A stretch of DNA of 64,000 nucleotides from Sapria himalayana (lineage: Eukaryota > Streptophyta > Magnoliopsida > Malpighiales > Rafflesiaceae), in assembly GCA_029783825.1 (NCBI GenBank), contig JAREIK010011398.1:62001-126000 (forward strand). The letters run 5' to 3'. Positions 50,183-63,011 of the stretch are shown here, piece by piece. Numbering within the stretch: position 1 is the stretch's first letter; each line of letters opens with the position of its first letter. The notes under the pieces were generated by a model that made no database searches, was not told the origin of the DNA, and saw only the letters and a list, made by a program, of their open reading frames with translations. A program made the translations under genes and the position numbers.

Positions 50183-50893
50183 GGATAGTTATGTTATGGG
50201 ATCCAAAAAAAATATCTATGATTAAGGTTATATTTTAGTACCTAAATTCGGATACTCATTATTATCCCAATATAAATAAAAAAAACATTATGCATAAACT
50301 TGTTTTAGCTTACTCAGTATGCAAAAATGAGTTTATGCATATGTTTATGCATACCGAGTATTTATAAACTCCATATGCATATGCTTTTGTTTATGAAAAA
50401 AATGAGTTTCTGCATAAACTCATATGCATACTTGAGTATATGCTTATCGTATGAATAAAGGAAGGTAATTATTAGTATAGAAATTTGGAAGACCCAACTC
50501 ATAAATATTTTGGATTTGGGTCCCCAAATGTTATATTAAAATTAAAAATTGTAATAAAACATAATTATTTTCATTTTGGGACCCCTTAACATTTTTTCTA
50601 TAACAGTATAACTTTTATCCACTTTTGATGCACCGAAATGCATCAACTTTGTGTATCTCACAAAGTTTTAAAAAAATTTAAATCTAAAAATAATAGTTTC
50701 AGAATTCAAAATCAATTTTTGATTCTCATAGGGTTTAACAAAATATACTTCTTCAAAGAACAATGACAAGTTCAAACCCAGGGCTTACACCCATTTAATG
50801 ATGCCACCAACAATCCAACTAGTAACTTTTTATTATCTTGAATTCAAAAATCTTTAGCATGATAACTCAAGTAGGATTTGATTATTTTAAGTA

Positions 50894-51210
50894 TAAATAT
50901 AAGTATAACTATAGGTGTAACTAAATGTATAACCACATGTAACTATATTTATAATTATATGTATTAAAACATAAAACATTATGTTTAATTATATGTGTAT
51001 AACTATATATAAATATTTATAAAACTAAATAAAATTGTATACATGTATAAATATAAGTTTAACTATACGTGTAACTATATGTATATCCACATGTAACTAT
51101 ATTTATAATTATATGTATAAAAACATACAACATAATGTCTAACTAAATATGTATAACCATATATAAATATTTGTATAACTATAAAAAAGTATATATAAAT
51201 AAATATAACT
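50894..51210 (+). repeat. Tandem duplication, unit about 159 bp
   Basis: The order 'tataagt.taactata.gtgtaacta', 'ccacatgtaactatatttataa', 'aaaacata.aacat', 'tatataaatattt' occurs twice in succession, starting at about 50894 and 51053, with a few substitutions. Confidence 0.8.
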
Positions 51211-51649
51211 TTATTTTTATTATGTATACATATATGTAATTCTATATATTTGTTATAACTTTGTACACATTTATTTATATTTACTTATAACTACTATATG
51301 CATATATCTATATATAATTATATGTTAAACTAAATGTAACTATTTATAACTACATTTACTATATGTATCCAAACATATAATTATATATGGGATAATACTA
51401 TTTTGTTGCACAAAATTGAAATAAAATGGCTAAAGATATAATATCAACAATATGTTAGCACATAGCATAAGAGTGTCCGTTGATCAGGCTCATATATGGT
51501 ATAAGACAAATAAGGGTCGTACTCTTACCTAATCCCAGCCCTTGGGCTTCAGGCTCAAATATGAACTTATGTATAATAAAAAAAATATTTGATAGGTTTG
51601 TACTGAAGAACTTATATTTTCTTTTATATAATTCTTCATTCTAATACTA

Positions 51650-51965
51650 CACTCTCTATGTGTCTCTCTCTCCCTCTATAATTTTTTTCTGTCATTCTCT
51701 TCCTATTTTTCTTTGTGTCACACTCTCTCTTGTTAATTTTTTTATCGCTCTTCTTTCTGCTTGTTCTCTCTCTCTACCCCCTCTCTCTCCCTCTCTCTCT
51801 CTCCCTCTCCTCTTCCCTCTTTCCCCCTCTCTCCATTTCACCATTTCTCTCCGACTCTCTCTCCCACCTTCTCTCTCCCTCTGCCCTCTCTCTCTCTCTC
51901 CCGTCTCCCCATTTCTTGCCCCTCTCTCTCCCCACCTTATCTCTCTCTCTCTTCCCTCTCCTCCT
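51650..51965 (+). repeat. CT-rich polypyrimidine tract upstream of the transposase
   Basis: About 300 bases of tctctctccctctc type sequence ending about 280 bp before the transposase ATG. CT-rich tracts are common in plant promoters and leaders. It generates spurious Ser/Leu/Pro-rich and Arg/Glu-rich ORFs on the two strands. Confidence 0.9.
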
Positions 51966-52249
51966 TCAAACATTAAATGTCTTTCTTTTTTGCTTTCCTT
52001 TCTTGTGCAATATCGTACTTTGCACTATTTATCTAGTATAATTATGATATCTATTAATCTTTATTGTGCTAAAAATTATTTTATCTATTAATGTAGATTC
52101 TACAAAAACTTTGCCTCGATACTCACGATATTTAATTTTTAAATATTCATTTGTAAATAATTTATTTATTATTTATATATTTTGAAGTAATATAATGTTT
52201 TATTTATAATAATGATTGGCATTATTTTTTGTAAATAAAACAGAGTAAA

Positions 52250-55200
52250 ATGAACTCAGATCGTCAGTGGATTTACGGAAAGGTTATTAATGGATTTTTG
52301 AATAAAGATTTTCTGACTGGGCTTGAAACTTTCATCAATTTTGCATGTAATCAATCGAGATTGATGGATAGAGAAAAAATTAAGTGTCCCTGTAATCATC
52401 GCAAGTGTCAGAATATACCTTTTCGTGATGCAAACACTATAAGAATTTATTTGGCTAAATATGACTTTGTGCCAAATTATTTTGTTTGGATTTATCATGG
52501 GGAAAGTACATTGACTTTGAATATTGACCAAAATGAAGGTACTGAATCATTTTCTTGTGGTGAAAAATCATCAAACACATATCATAGAATGATCACGGAA
52601 GCTGCTTGGTGCTGACTTTCATATGGATTACATGGATGAACCACCTAATCTGAAGCTCAAAAATTTTATGAAATGCTTAAAGCTGCAGATAAAAAGTTTT
52701 GGCCTGGTTGTAAAGCACATCCGCAATTGTCACTTGTGGCTCGACTAATAAGCATTAAGTCAAAAAATCATATGTCTGAGAAATTATTTGATCGTGTGAC
52801 AGAACTAATGAAGGAGATTGTTCCGGATAATAATTTGATCACTAACAACTTTTACAGCACTAAGAAGTTACTATGAGGAATAGGTCTGCCAATGAAAAAT
52901 TTGATTGTTGTTTAAATGGATGCATTTTATATTGGGGTGGTGATAGTGATTTAATTAGCTGTAAGTTTTGTTACCATCCTCGTTTTTGGAAAGCACTTCG
53001 TTTTGTAGGTGCTCGACAAACATTGAAGGTCATCTTTAAGAAGATGTATGATTTTCCATTAATTTCTCGATTATAGCGACTATATGCATCAAATGCTATA
53101 GCAAATGATATGAGGTGGCATTCCAAGCATAAGGTTGAAGAAGGGGTTATGCGTCATCCATCAGATTTACCTGCTTGGAAACATTTAATTATATACATCA
53201 AGATTTTGCAGCAAAAAGTTGAAATGTGAAATTGGGTTTTAGCACTGATGGATTTCAGTCATTTGGGCAATCTGGACAACAATATTCAGCATGACCAGTG
53301 ATAGTGACACCTTATAATTTGCCTCTGTGAGTTGTGTATGAAGGAGCAATATATGTTTTTGTCAATATTGGTTCCATGGCCAAAAAATCTGAAAGACATG
53401 CTGGATATTTTCTTACAGCCTTTTATTGCGGAGTTAAATCATTTAAGGTATGTTGGCGTGAATACATATGATATCTCAAAGAAGCAAAATTTCATTATGC
53501 AGGTAGCCTTATGTGGATGGTAAGTAACTTTCCTGCACTATCAATGTTATCTGGATGGAGTACTGTAGAATGATTCGCAAGCCCATTTTGCATGATAAAT
53601 TCTAATGCATTTAGTCTCAAATTTAGTGGTAAACAGGCATGGTTTGATAACCATCAGTAAGTTTCTACATACAAATCATCCATTTCGAAGAAATAGAATT
53701 GCATTTCAAAAATAAAACTATGATGATAGTTGCACCAGTAGTTCATTCAGGAAATGATATTATGATAGAGATTCAGAGTTTGGATTTGAAGAATGTAACG
53801 AAAAAGGAAGCTAATGAAAGTAATGGACCAATAGGAAAATTATTTGGTTGGAGGAAACGTAGTATATTTTGGGACTTGCCCTATTGGAAGTCCAATTTAA
53901 TTCGTCATAACTTAGATGTAATGCATATTGAAAAAATATTTTTGATAATATTTTCAACACTATCCTTAATGTAGATGGAAAAATAAAAGATAATTTAAAA
54001 TCAAGACAAGAGCTGAATGATTACTATCGACATCCTGATTGAAACTGAATAAGGAAATACAAAAATTCCCTAAAGCTTGGTACACACTTGATATGAAGGC
54101 AAGAAAGATATTATGTGAATGGGTGAAAACTTTGAAATTCTTTGATGGATATGTGTCAAATATGGGTAGGTGCATGGATATGAAGAATCTTAAGTTATTT
54201 GGAATGAAAAGTCATGACTATCATGTATTCATGCAGTAGTTTAATACCAATTGCATTCCGTGAATTGCCTTTCTAGTAAGTGTTTGGAAGGTCCTTGGAG
54301 AACTTAGTTTCTTTTTAAATAGATAACTGCAACCACAATCAAAATAGATGACATGGAAAGGCTAGAGAATGACATTCCACTTATTATTTGTAAGCTTGAA
54401 TGGATATTCCCACCAATTTTTTGACTCAATGTAGCATTTGCCCCTCCATTTGGCATATGAAGCAAGGATTGCAGGGCAAGTGTAATTCAGAAGGATGTAT
54501 CCTTTTGAGAGATAAATACATATAATTTTTTGTGTTTTATTATTTCTTACTTTAAGTAATATTGTAAATTAATCTAATTGAAACCTAACATTGTTGTTGT
54601 AGGTGTCTTCGTAAGTTGAAATTGAATGTTAGAAACAAGGCAAAATCTGAAGGTTCATTTGCAATGCATATTTAGTAGAAGAAGCATCATCATTTTGTTC
54701 TTATTTTTTTGAGGATCATATCAATACAAAGAATAGAAATGTGCCATGGAATTATGAATGTCATGTGATGGTTAGAAGAGTATTCTGTAGACAAACCATC
54801 TATCTTCAAGTACCCTGGAAGAGCATTTGGAAGTGCAATGAAAAGATATATGACATATGAAGAGTACAATAGCAACCGTAGCTACGTTTTACTTACTTAT
54901 GAAAAAGGTGCACCATATATTGAATATGTATACCCAAATGTTGTAGGTTTAATCATTGTTTAATTTTATCATTAATAAGAATTATTAAAAAATTGATATA
55001 CATTTTTTTCTCTGTTTTATATTTGTGCATTATTTTATGTTGAATAGTTAAAATATAGGCAACCAGTAATTATAGATGTCAATCGGGACCGTGACGGGCC
55101 GGCCATGTTTTCGTGCCGAGTTAGGCACGACACGGTTACTGTATCATGTTGTGCCTGGTCCAGCACGGTTCTGGCTGGAGGGTCCGCTGGCATTGCCAGC

Positions 55201-56555
55201 GTAACGAATCGCTGGTTTCAGCCCAGTCGGCCGAAACCTCTAATATAAAAAAAATTAGGGGTTCAACTACGTGCACTCGCGCGAAACACCTAATTTAAAA
55301 AAATTATGTGTTTCGGCATGCCCAAAAACCCTAATTTTAAAAAAAATTAGGGTTTTGGTGCGTAAAACCCTAATTTAAAAAAAATTAAAGTTTCGGTGCA
55401 CCCGCAACCCTAATTTTTTTTAAAAAATTCGGTTTCTTGGATCGTGCCAAGGTACCGTGCCAATGGCCACATACCGTACCGGGCCAGGCATGACACGAGT
55501 CTAGGTTGGCCTCAGCACGGCACGACATGATCGTGGAGTGGTCGGGCAAGGCTACGAGCCTGGGCACGAGAAATTCCCGTGCTGGGTCGGCCCATGCAGG
55601 CCGAATCATGCCGTGCCTCGTGCCGGACTAGGCTAGCACGGCCCGGTTGACACCTCTACCTGTAATTTCAAGCAATGATATCGATTATATGCTGGAAACT
55701 TGAATTTGTGAATTGGTTAAAAAATTATGTGAGAATTATTAAGTTTTAAATTTTTGAATTATTTAATTTATCAGTATCATTTATTTGTTAATATCATTTT
55801 TTTAATTTATGTCACAGGCAATTGATCCTTCAACAGAGATTCAAATAGTTTCATTCAAAATCTAAGTAAAAAGCTCGTTTTAGATATGTGTCAACCTATC
55901 CTGTGTATTTTATTAATGAATATAAATTTTACACATTCGGACACAGTTCTTCTAAAACAACACTAAATAGTGGTGTATTCATTAATGACTCAGGTTATAC
56001 TACAGATTAGATTGATTATTATAGTCAACTAAAAGAAGTTATTGAGTTGGAGTATCATGGATTCAAAAAATAACATGATTGTATTATTTAAGTGCGAGTG
56101 GCTTTGATCCTACACGAAATGTGGGCACAATGATTCATTCGGATTATAAGATAGTGGATGTTAACCCTAAACACAGATATAAGCGATATGAGCCATTTAT
56201 TATGGCAGTTCAAGCAGCTCAGAAATATTATTGTTCATGTCTGAGTTATCTCGTGATACATAGAGATTGGGTGGGCTAATTTGCAAAATTAAAGCTTGAT
56301 CAAATTTGAAGTACCAACATCACAACAAAAGAAATGCAGACTTAGATAATTGCACTGGCATTCTAGGAAGATGAACATAAATAATATTGAGTCTGTAAAT
56401 TAGATGAAGATCCAAAAAATTATGTGACTCAAATGGTTTGCATAATAGTAATTGAAGATGATCAATTTCTATCTGAAAATGAGTTCGAACTTCTATCGGA
56501 ATCAGACGAAATATCAGAAGATCTATTGGAGGATGATAGTAATGCCGATAATTAA
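52250..56555 (+). pseudogene. CACTA TNP2-like transposase, degenerate
   Basis: The plant CACTA transposase is recognisable from start to end. The transposase-associated domain is at 52262-52500 (W-Y-KVING-FL, then F-FAC-Q, and the zinc ligands CPCNHRKCQN). The tnp2 domain begins near 52680 and includes CLNGCILYWGG and CKFCYHPRFW (about 52905-52990), NDMRWHSKHKVEEGVMRHP (53103-53160), the PYNLP and YLQPFI-like block, GW.VTFL and GWST (about 53515-53560), IFWDLPYWKSNLIRHNLDVM and HIEK (53865-53940), and SHDYHVFMQ (about 54210). A DUF4218-like part follows (ICKLEWIFPPIF near 54400, then VRNKAKSEGS near 54630). A DUF4216-like part (FYTFG-type, then FDPTRNVGTMIHSDYK near 56100 and FIMAVQAAQKYYCS near 56195) leads to an acidic tail ending 56555. 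Numerous frameshifts and stops, plus a nested hAT derivative, exclude function. Confidence 0.9.
55071..55658. mobile_element. Non-autonomous hAT element (588 bp) nested in TNP2
   Basis: Termini are TATAGATGTCAATCGGG (two changes from TAGAGGTGTCAA) and GGTTGACACCTCTA. Flanking 8-mers ccagtaat (55063-55070) and cctgtaat (55659-55666) differ at one base. GC-rich ends and palindromic 'ccctaatt ... aattaggg' units in the middle match the element at 26809-27400, so the two are copies of one family. It sits between the DUF4218- and DUF4216-like parts of the CACTA transposase pseudogene, so it arrived later. Confidence 0.9.
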
Positions 56556-56696
56556 ATTATTATAATTTTATTATAATATTAAACTATCAAAGACTATTTA
56601 TATTTTGTTGAAATCTATCAGTGTGTTTTTTTCAAAAAATGCATGCTTGTTCATAATATCTCTATTATTTATTCTATGTTTTCTTTTGTACAGTAG

Positions 56697-58590
56697 ATGG
56701 TGCCTAAAGTAGTTGGCCATGGTGGAGGTGGATGTGGACACATAAATGAACCAAATTCATCTAGTATGTTACATCATGTTGCAGAATCAGTACTATCTCA
56801 TAGCCACAATATCCATACATAAACATCACAATCACCATCTTCATTTCTATCACCATCACTATCATTGAGACCCTACTATCACCTTTATCACATGTAAGCA
56901 CACCATCCATTGTGCTTTCTGCAAACACTTTTGATCCATCTCTATCTTCTATACCATATTTTACACCGATAGTTCATCCATTTACAAAACCAACGACATT
57001 ATCAAATGTTGAGATTGTAGATGACTTGAAATTGAGATTGTAGATGAGAGGTAAAACAAATATATAAAATGACTTGAAAAAAATATGTAAATGTTACTAT
57101 TAGTTGTTTTTTTATTATTATGATTTACTTGTTTTTAATTTTATATTTATTCATACAGTTTTATTCTATCTCACATGTGTTTGAATATAATTACAAAGTC
57201 TTTCAATAAAATGGATGATTCTAAAGCATTCTCCTGGAAGAAAGTTTCTGAATCGACAAAAGAGTCATATTTTAATAATTTTCAAGTAAAAATAATAAAA
57301 CAAAAGCATTTAAAAATAATTATCTAATTACTTAACTATTATGTTGGTTATTATTCAAGCAGTAAATAATTATAGTCTTGTTGTTAATATAAATTCTTTT
57401 GTGATTTTTCTTTATATAGAATCAGTTCACATGGGCACCCAAATTTGATTAAAAGATAAAGTCATTATGAAAGATCAAAGCTACTCAACAATATTCTGAT
57501 TTTGTCCATAAATTGAAGAATATGAAAGAAAGGCTTCATTTTATATCCGAGGATGACTGGCCCGAGTGGCTTAATTATTGGCAGGAGCCAGATGTGAAAA
57601 AAAATCAGATTTTACCAGCAAAAATCGACGAAGTGAGGTAGTTGGACTATTCAAAATCTATGGACTTACAGGAGGGTCAAAGTCGAGCATTGAGCACGCA
57701 CAAGATTTTATACAATTTTAAATTTCTAAACATTTATATATTTAGTGGTTATCCTAATAGTCCAATTAATCAAATCTCTGCATGGTTTTATTAATGTTTT
57801 TAAATTTTTTGATCATTTCTTTTTTTATGACTTAATAAAAACATATTCTAGGCTAGAGAATTGGGTCGATATCCAAATTTTTATGAGATTTTCATGAAGA
57901 TCCATGTGAAAAAAGTGGATGGTCAGTATGTTGACAACAAGTCTTAGATAATTGCTTTAAGAATTTGTTATATTAATTAGATTTTATAAAACTAAGTAAA
58001 TTATGAAAATTGTTTGGAATGCAAAATATTTATTTTATATTTTTATATCTATAATAGTTTTTTCTCTATTTTATATTAGGACCTAATGGAAGAATGTGTG
58101 ACAGTTGCTCATCAACAAGTTGAGGGTTCTATGGGTCTTTAATCATTTGACTATAATCCTATTTATTTGGAGACAATAAGAAATCGAAAGAAGTAGCGAG
58201 TGTACGGAATCGGCTTTAAGGGAGTGGCATTTTGTTGTAGCAGTCATGCTTCTAATTCATCTATTTCAGCAATGATGGATGAGGTGGTGAACAACAAGCA
58301 CTAAAAATAAATGAACATATTGTAGTTATGAAGACTGAAATAAAAAAGAAGATGAGTAGTTATCTCATTTGAAAGAAGAAATATATGAAATTAAAGAACA
58401 GAAGGATGAGCAGTATACTAATTTGATGGAAGAAATACAAGAAATTAAAGAAATGAACGACGAGATGAAAGAAATTAAGAATGTAATGCAATAGTAGATG
58501 TCCTATATGGAGTCATAGTTAGCGGCATTGGCATAACAGATAACATTTCGAGATTCAACCACGAAACCTCGTAGGAGAGGCTAGCATTCC
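56697..58590 (+). pseudogene. CACTA TNPA-like / Transposase_24 protein, degenerate
   Basis: The second gene of the element starts at an ATG at 56697, about 140 bp after the TNP2 stop, with a Gly-rich start (GHGGGGCGH). It continues with a segment resembling the plant Transposase_24 family: FTWAPKFD, then HFISEDDWPEWLNYWQEPDVKKNQ (broken here for length) at about 57428-57610, then SRALSTHK, ARELGRYPNFYEIF and MKIHVKKVDGQYVD (57850-57940). It ends in YGIGFKG and a predicted coiled coil rich in Glu/Lys with IKEQKDEQYTNLMEEIQEIK (58387-58450). Introns seem present (57060-57180, 57720-57850, 57950-58080). Several stops are in frame. By analogy it would have bound the subterminal repeats. Confidence 0.75.
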
Positions 58591-59095
58591 CTACAAATTA
58601 TGAGGATGATTTCATATGAGAATTAATTTTGAAATGTTATTTATTTTTGTCTATGTGTAGCAAATAATTATGATATTTTTTGTAGGTTTCAATTTTTTTA
58701 TTCTGGTTTTGTTCTTTGTTTTTTCGATTAACCTAATTATAAATCTTTGCAGGACACATTATGCGAGACACATGAAAAAATTCTGATTCAAAGCATTCTG
58801 ACATTACCACGGTCCTTCCAATGCATGAGGCTCATATTTACCAATTTTAGCTTTAGCTAAAGGGGGCTAACTTATCTTATCTTTATTATTCTTAAAACAT
58901 TTTATTTTTGCACTATCTTTCTCTCTAAACATAATTACTGGATATCTTTTGGATTTTTGTTGAAACTGTATGACAATCAACCTTACTTTGTATTTGTTCA
59001 TGTATATAATAAATGTTATCATATATCTGTGATTATGTTTTTGTGTCTCCGATATTTTTGGGTAAAGTTGTAGCCTATTATAGGTATGTAAAAGC
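58591..59095. other. 3' non-coding part of CACTA element 2
   Basis: AT-rich sequence after the TNPA-like frame. No coding signal. Confidence 0.5.
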
Positions 59096-59660
59096 CTATT
59101 TTCAGCAGTGGCAGCGACAGCAGCAGTGGTAGCGATGGTGGCGATAGCAGTAGTTGTAGCAACAGCGATAGCGGTGGCGGCTGCAGGGGCAGTGGCAGCG
59201 GTGACAATGGTAGTGGTGGCAGAGGCAGCATCAGCGGAAACTATGGTAGTACAAAAAGCATCAGAAGTAGTGGCATACGTGATAGTGGTGGTAGTGGTTG
59301 TGGTGGCGGTAGAGGCTTGCAGTGACAACACCCGTAGTAGCAGCGGCGGCTTGGTGGCGGCAGCCGTGATAGTGGCAGCGTCAACGGCGGCATCAACGGA
59401 AGTGGAGGTAGCGACGACAATGGCTGGTTTAGTGGCAGTGGTGGCACAACGGAGGCGGCAGCGAAGTCAGCGACGATAAAAGTGGCAATAGTGGCAATCA
59501 CGGCAGCACCTATAGTAAGGGTAGCTATAGGAGCAGTGGCAGAAGTAGGAGCAGCGTAGCACCGGTAGCAGCCCAACACTGGCAGTAGTGGTAGTAGCAT
59601 TTGCGGTAGTGGCAATGATAGGAGTCCCCGTCATAGCGGGAGCAGCAACAACAGAAACAA
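59096..59660 (+). repeat. GCN/GGY trinucleotide-like minisatellite
   Basis: About 560 bp of 'ggcagtggtagcgacagcagtagtggc' style sequence with a 3-base periodicity and high GC. It opens Ala/Val-rich frames on the plus strand and Pro/Leu- or Thr/Ala-rich frames on the minus strand. A much shorter version (about 80 bp) occurs at the same relative place in element 1 (44752-44830), so it expanded in one or contracted in the other. Confidence 0.85.
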
Positions 59661-59922
59661 ATGCAGTATATACTTACGTATATAGCTAGTATATATGCAC
59701 ATATAATACTATAGTATTTTATGTACATATATACTGAGTATATATGTACTCAATATATATGTAAGCATAATACTACAGTTTATATGTACATATACTATAG
59801 TAATATATGTACGAGTGAAATGCTAGTATATATGTACATATTTACTATAGCAATATATATTTATCAAAACATAGTTTTTTTTATTTATTTTGATTTGATT
59901 GGGTGGTTTAAATTTCATACAG
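59661..59922 (+). repeat. TATATGTACATATACT repeats, CACTA element 2
   Basis: Direct repeats of 'atatatgtacatata', 'actacagt' and 'tatgtacgagtgaaatgcta', collinear with 44830-45060 of element 1. Confidence 0.85.
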
Positions 59923-59981
59923 ATATGGTACCACATTGTTCCCCATACAAAGCTTGTATAAGTGATGAGATTTTTCACTAG
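59923..59981 (+). CDS. Candidate conserved last exon of a CACTA gene (element 2)
   Basis: After the acceptor-like ttaaatttcatacag, the frame MVPHCSPYKACISDEIFH ends in TAG. Same length, phase and stop as in element 1 (45062-45120). Both copies are followed by similar non-coding sequence. Function unknown. Confidence 0.3.
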
Positions 59982-60299
59982 ACAAGATGTTCCGTGAATT
60001 AGACAGCATTGTCGTAGCAAAAAATTGGTGATCGAAGGAGTAGAGGGAGAGAAAACAATGTCAATGAATGGATAGATTATACTTTATACACTGTCAGTAG
60101 ATATTGATGAATAAGATGTAATAAAATTTGTTATTTTTTTGTTAAATAATGTAAAATATTGAATTATAATAAGATATTAAATGATTTTATTTTTTGCTTA
60201 TTATAAATTATCATTTATATTTTCTTTTTTTATTCAATTTATAAAAATATTAAATTATTTATTTAAAAAAATTTAATTAAACAATTTCTGAAAATAGAT

Positions 60300-60784
60300 T
60301 TGAAATTAAAATAGGTAGGGAAAATTCCCTAGCTATTTTAGCAAATTTTCCCCAGCTAAATTTGCTGGTGAAGATTCCCTTGCATAAATTGGCTAGGGAA
60401 ATTCCCTAGTTAATTTAGCAAGGGAAAAATCCCTTGCTAAATTAGGAAGGGATATTTTTATTTTAGCAATGAATTTTTATGTCGCTAATAATTAGTGACA
60501 AGCACTTTAGCTTAGGAAATCTTCCGACGTTATATCCGTTTAGTGATGAAAAATCTTATTTAGCTTGCTAATTTAGCTAGGAAAAATAATTTTTTTAGGT
60601 AGAGATTTTTTTCGTCACTAAAATTGTTGCTATGAACAATCTCCCCCGCTAAATTTTAGCGACCATCACTTTAGATAGAGAAATGATTCATCATTAATTC
60701 GTCGGTATATCCCTTTTAGCGACAAAAAATGACCATTTAGGTAGGGAATTGTCTCTAGCTATTTGAAATTTTTCTTTTAATGTA
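60300..60784 (+). repeat. Right subterminal repeats of CACTA element 2
   Basis: Copies of 'agggaaaattccctagct', 'ttgctaaattaggaaggg' and 'cgctaaattttagcgac', matching 45440-45949 of element 1 in order. The final terminus is mutated (aatgta instead of gtagta). Confidence 0.88.
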
Positions 60785-62966
60785 GACAGATAGATATATA
60801 GATAGACAGATAGATAGATAGATTGTGACATAATCAAATAGACAAATAGACATATGATAGATAGAGAGATAAACAAATTGACTATTAGATAGATATACAT
60901 AAGGACAGATATATAGATAAACAAATAGAAAATATAGTAATACACATATAGATAGATAGATAGATAGAAAGATAGATAGATAAATAGAAAGATAGACATA
61001 TAGATAGATAGACAGATAGACTGATATATACAAAGAAAAATAGGCAGATAGACAGTAAGTCAAATATACATATAGACAGTCAGACACATATACAGATATA
61101 CATATAGAGAGAGGGACATATAGAAAGATATGTAGATAGATAGTTAGACAGATTGATATATTAAAAGATAAACACAAACATATAGACTTATAGACAGATT
61201 TACATATAGGTAGAAAGATAGACAAATAGATCGACATATAGTAAGATTCATAGATAAACAAATAGACAGATGAATACGTATACATATAGATCGATATGTA
61301 GATTGATATATAGACAGATAAACTAAAAGATAGATATACAGATAAATATATAAAAAAATATAAATAGAGAGATATAAAGATAGTCAGATAGACAGATAGA
61401 TAGTATACAAATAGATAGATAGGCAGGAAGACATATAGGTAGATAGACAGATAAACAGATAGATAAAGAAAGAAAGAAAGATAGTTAGGTAGATAGATAT
61501 ATAAATAAACAAATAGAGATAGATGGATAGATAGACAGATATGCATATAGGTAGATATATAGATATACAAATTGATAGATAAATAGATAGACAAATAGAG
61601 AGATAGACAGAAAGATAGATAGACAGATAGATAGATAGACAGAAAGATAGATAGATAGATCGATAGTTAGATAGATAAATAGAGATATATATTAACAAAT
61701 AGACAAATAAACATATAGACAGATAAACAGACAGACATATAAATAGTTAGTATTTAGAAAGACATATACATATATAAATAGATAGACATATAGATAGATC
61801 TATAGATAGAAAGATAGATATATAGATAAACAAATTGGCAGATAAGCAAATATGGAGAAAGACATATAGATAGATAAATAGATAGACAGATAAATAGATA
61901 GATAGAATCACATATGGATAGATAGACATATAGATAGACATATAGATAGACAGACAGATAAAGAGATAGTGAGATAGATAAATAGTCAGATAGATAGATA
62001 TACAGATAGACAGATATATAGATAAAAAGATAAAAAGATAGAAATATAGACAAATACATAGATAAATAGATAGATAAATAGACATATAGACATATAGATA
62101 TATAGATAGATAGGCATATATATTGATAGATAGACAGATATACAGATAGAAAGATTGATAGAGAAAGATAGAAAGATATACAGATAGACAGGTATACATA
62201 TAGACAAATAGATAGATTGACATATAAACAGATAGAGAGATAGACAATAGACATATAGAGAGATAGGAAATACAAAGATAGATGTATAGATATTTAGACA
62301 AATTGATATATTGACAAATAGACACATCGACATATAGACTTGTATACAAATTTATAAATAGGTAGAAAGATAGATAGGCAGATAGACAAATAGTCAGATA
62401 GACAGATAGGCAGATATAAACAATGGAAGATAGACATATATACAAATAAAGAAAGAAAGAAAGATAAATAAATAGTTATATAGATAGATAGACATATAGG
62501 CAATTACACATATAGGTAGATAGACAGCTATACATATAGATAGATAGACAGACAGATAGATAAATAGTTAGATAGATAGACAGATAGACGAAAAGAAAGA
62601 TAGACAGACAACCAGACAGATAATTAGTTATTTAGATTGATAGATAGATAGATAGACAGAAAGATAGATAGAAAATATAAAGATAGACAAAGATAAGACT
62701 AATAGATAGATAGAAAGATAGATAGATAGATAGTCAAATTCACAAATAAAGATATACAAATAGATAGTTAGATAGACAGATAGAAAAAAATAGATAGACA
62801 GATAGATAGATAGGCAGATAGACAGATATAAAGATTGATAGATAGGCTAATTGATAGTTAGATATATTGATAGATAAATATAGATAGAGAATAGATAGAT
62901 AGATAGACATATAACTTGATAAACATATATACAGATAGAGAGATAAAAAGAGAGAGAGAGAGAGAG

Positions 62967-63011
<45 letters not shown>

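Larger units (their letters stand above)
47076..52249. other. Upstream, non-coding part of CACTA element 2
   Basis: No gene seen. Holds a less AT-rich patch at about 48290-48390 preceded by a TATA-rich run (48230-48240) and followed by a donor-like ATCGAG|gtttaag, which could be a leader exon of the transposase transcript (weak). Repeats of 'gagtttatgcatatg' lie at 50290-50460, a (CA)n tract at 50132-50180, an approximately 159-bp tandem duplication at about 50894-51210, and a CT-rich tract at 51650-51965. Confidence 0.5.
46102..60784 (+). mobile_element. CACTA (En/Spm-like) element 2 with degenerate transposase genes
   Basis: It begins tactacaagaaaatatcaa and ends near 60784 with a mutated inverse (ttttcttttaatgta). 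Subterminal TTTAGCGACGG-type repeats lie at both ends. The interior holds a TNP2-like transposase pseudogene and a TNPA-like pseudogene on the plus strand, the usual En/Spm gene pair. The left flank (tgt) and right flank (gac) do not match, so the duplication is eroded, the true end is slightly different, or the flank was rearranged. Length about 14.7 kb. A hAT derivative is nested at 55071-55658. Confidence 0.88.

Noticed and set aside
51660..52091. Ser/Leu/Pro-rich plus-strand ORF (143 codons) and Arg/Glu/Gly-rich minus-strand ORFs
   Set aside because: Both arise from a CT/GA-rich simple-sequence tract; coding on both strands at once is implausible.
58867..59728. Ala/Thr-, Pro/Leu- and Ala/Val-rich ORFs on both strands
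   Set aside because: Products of the GCN triplet minisatellite in CACTA element 2, not supported as proteins.
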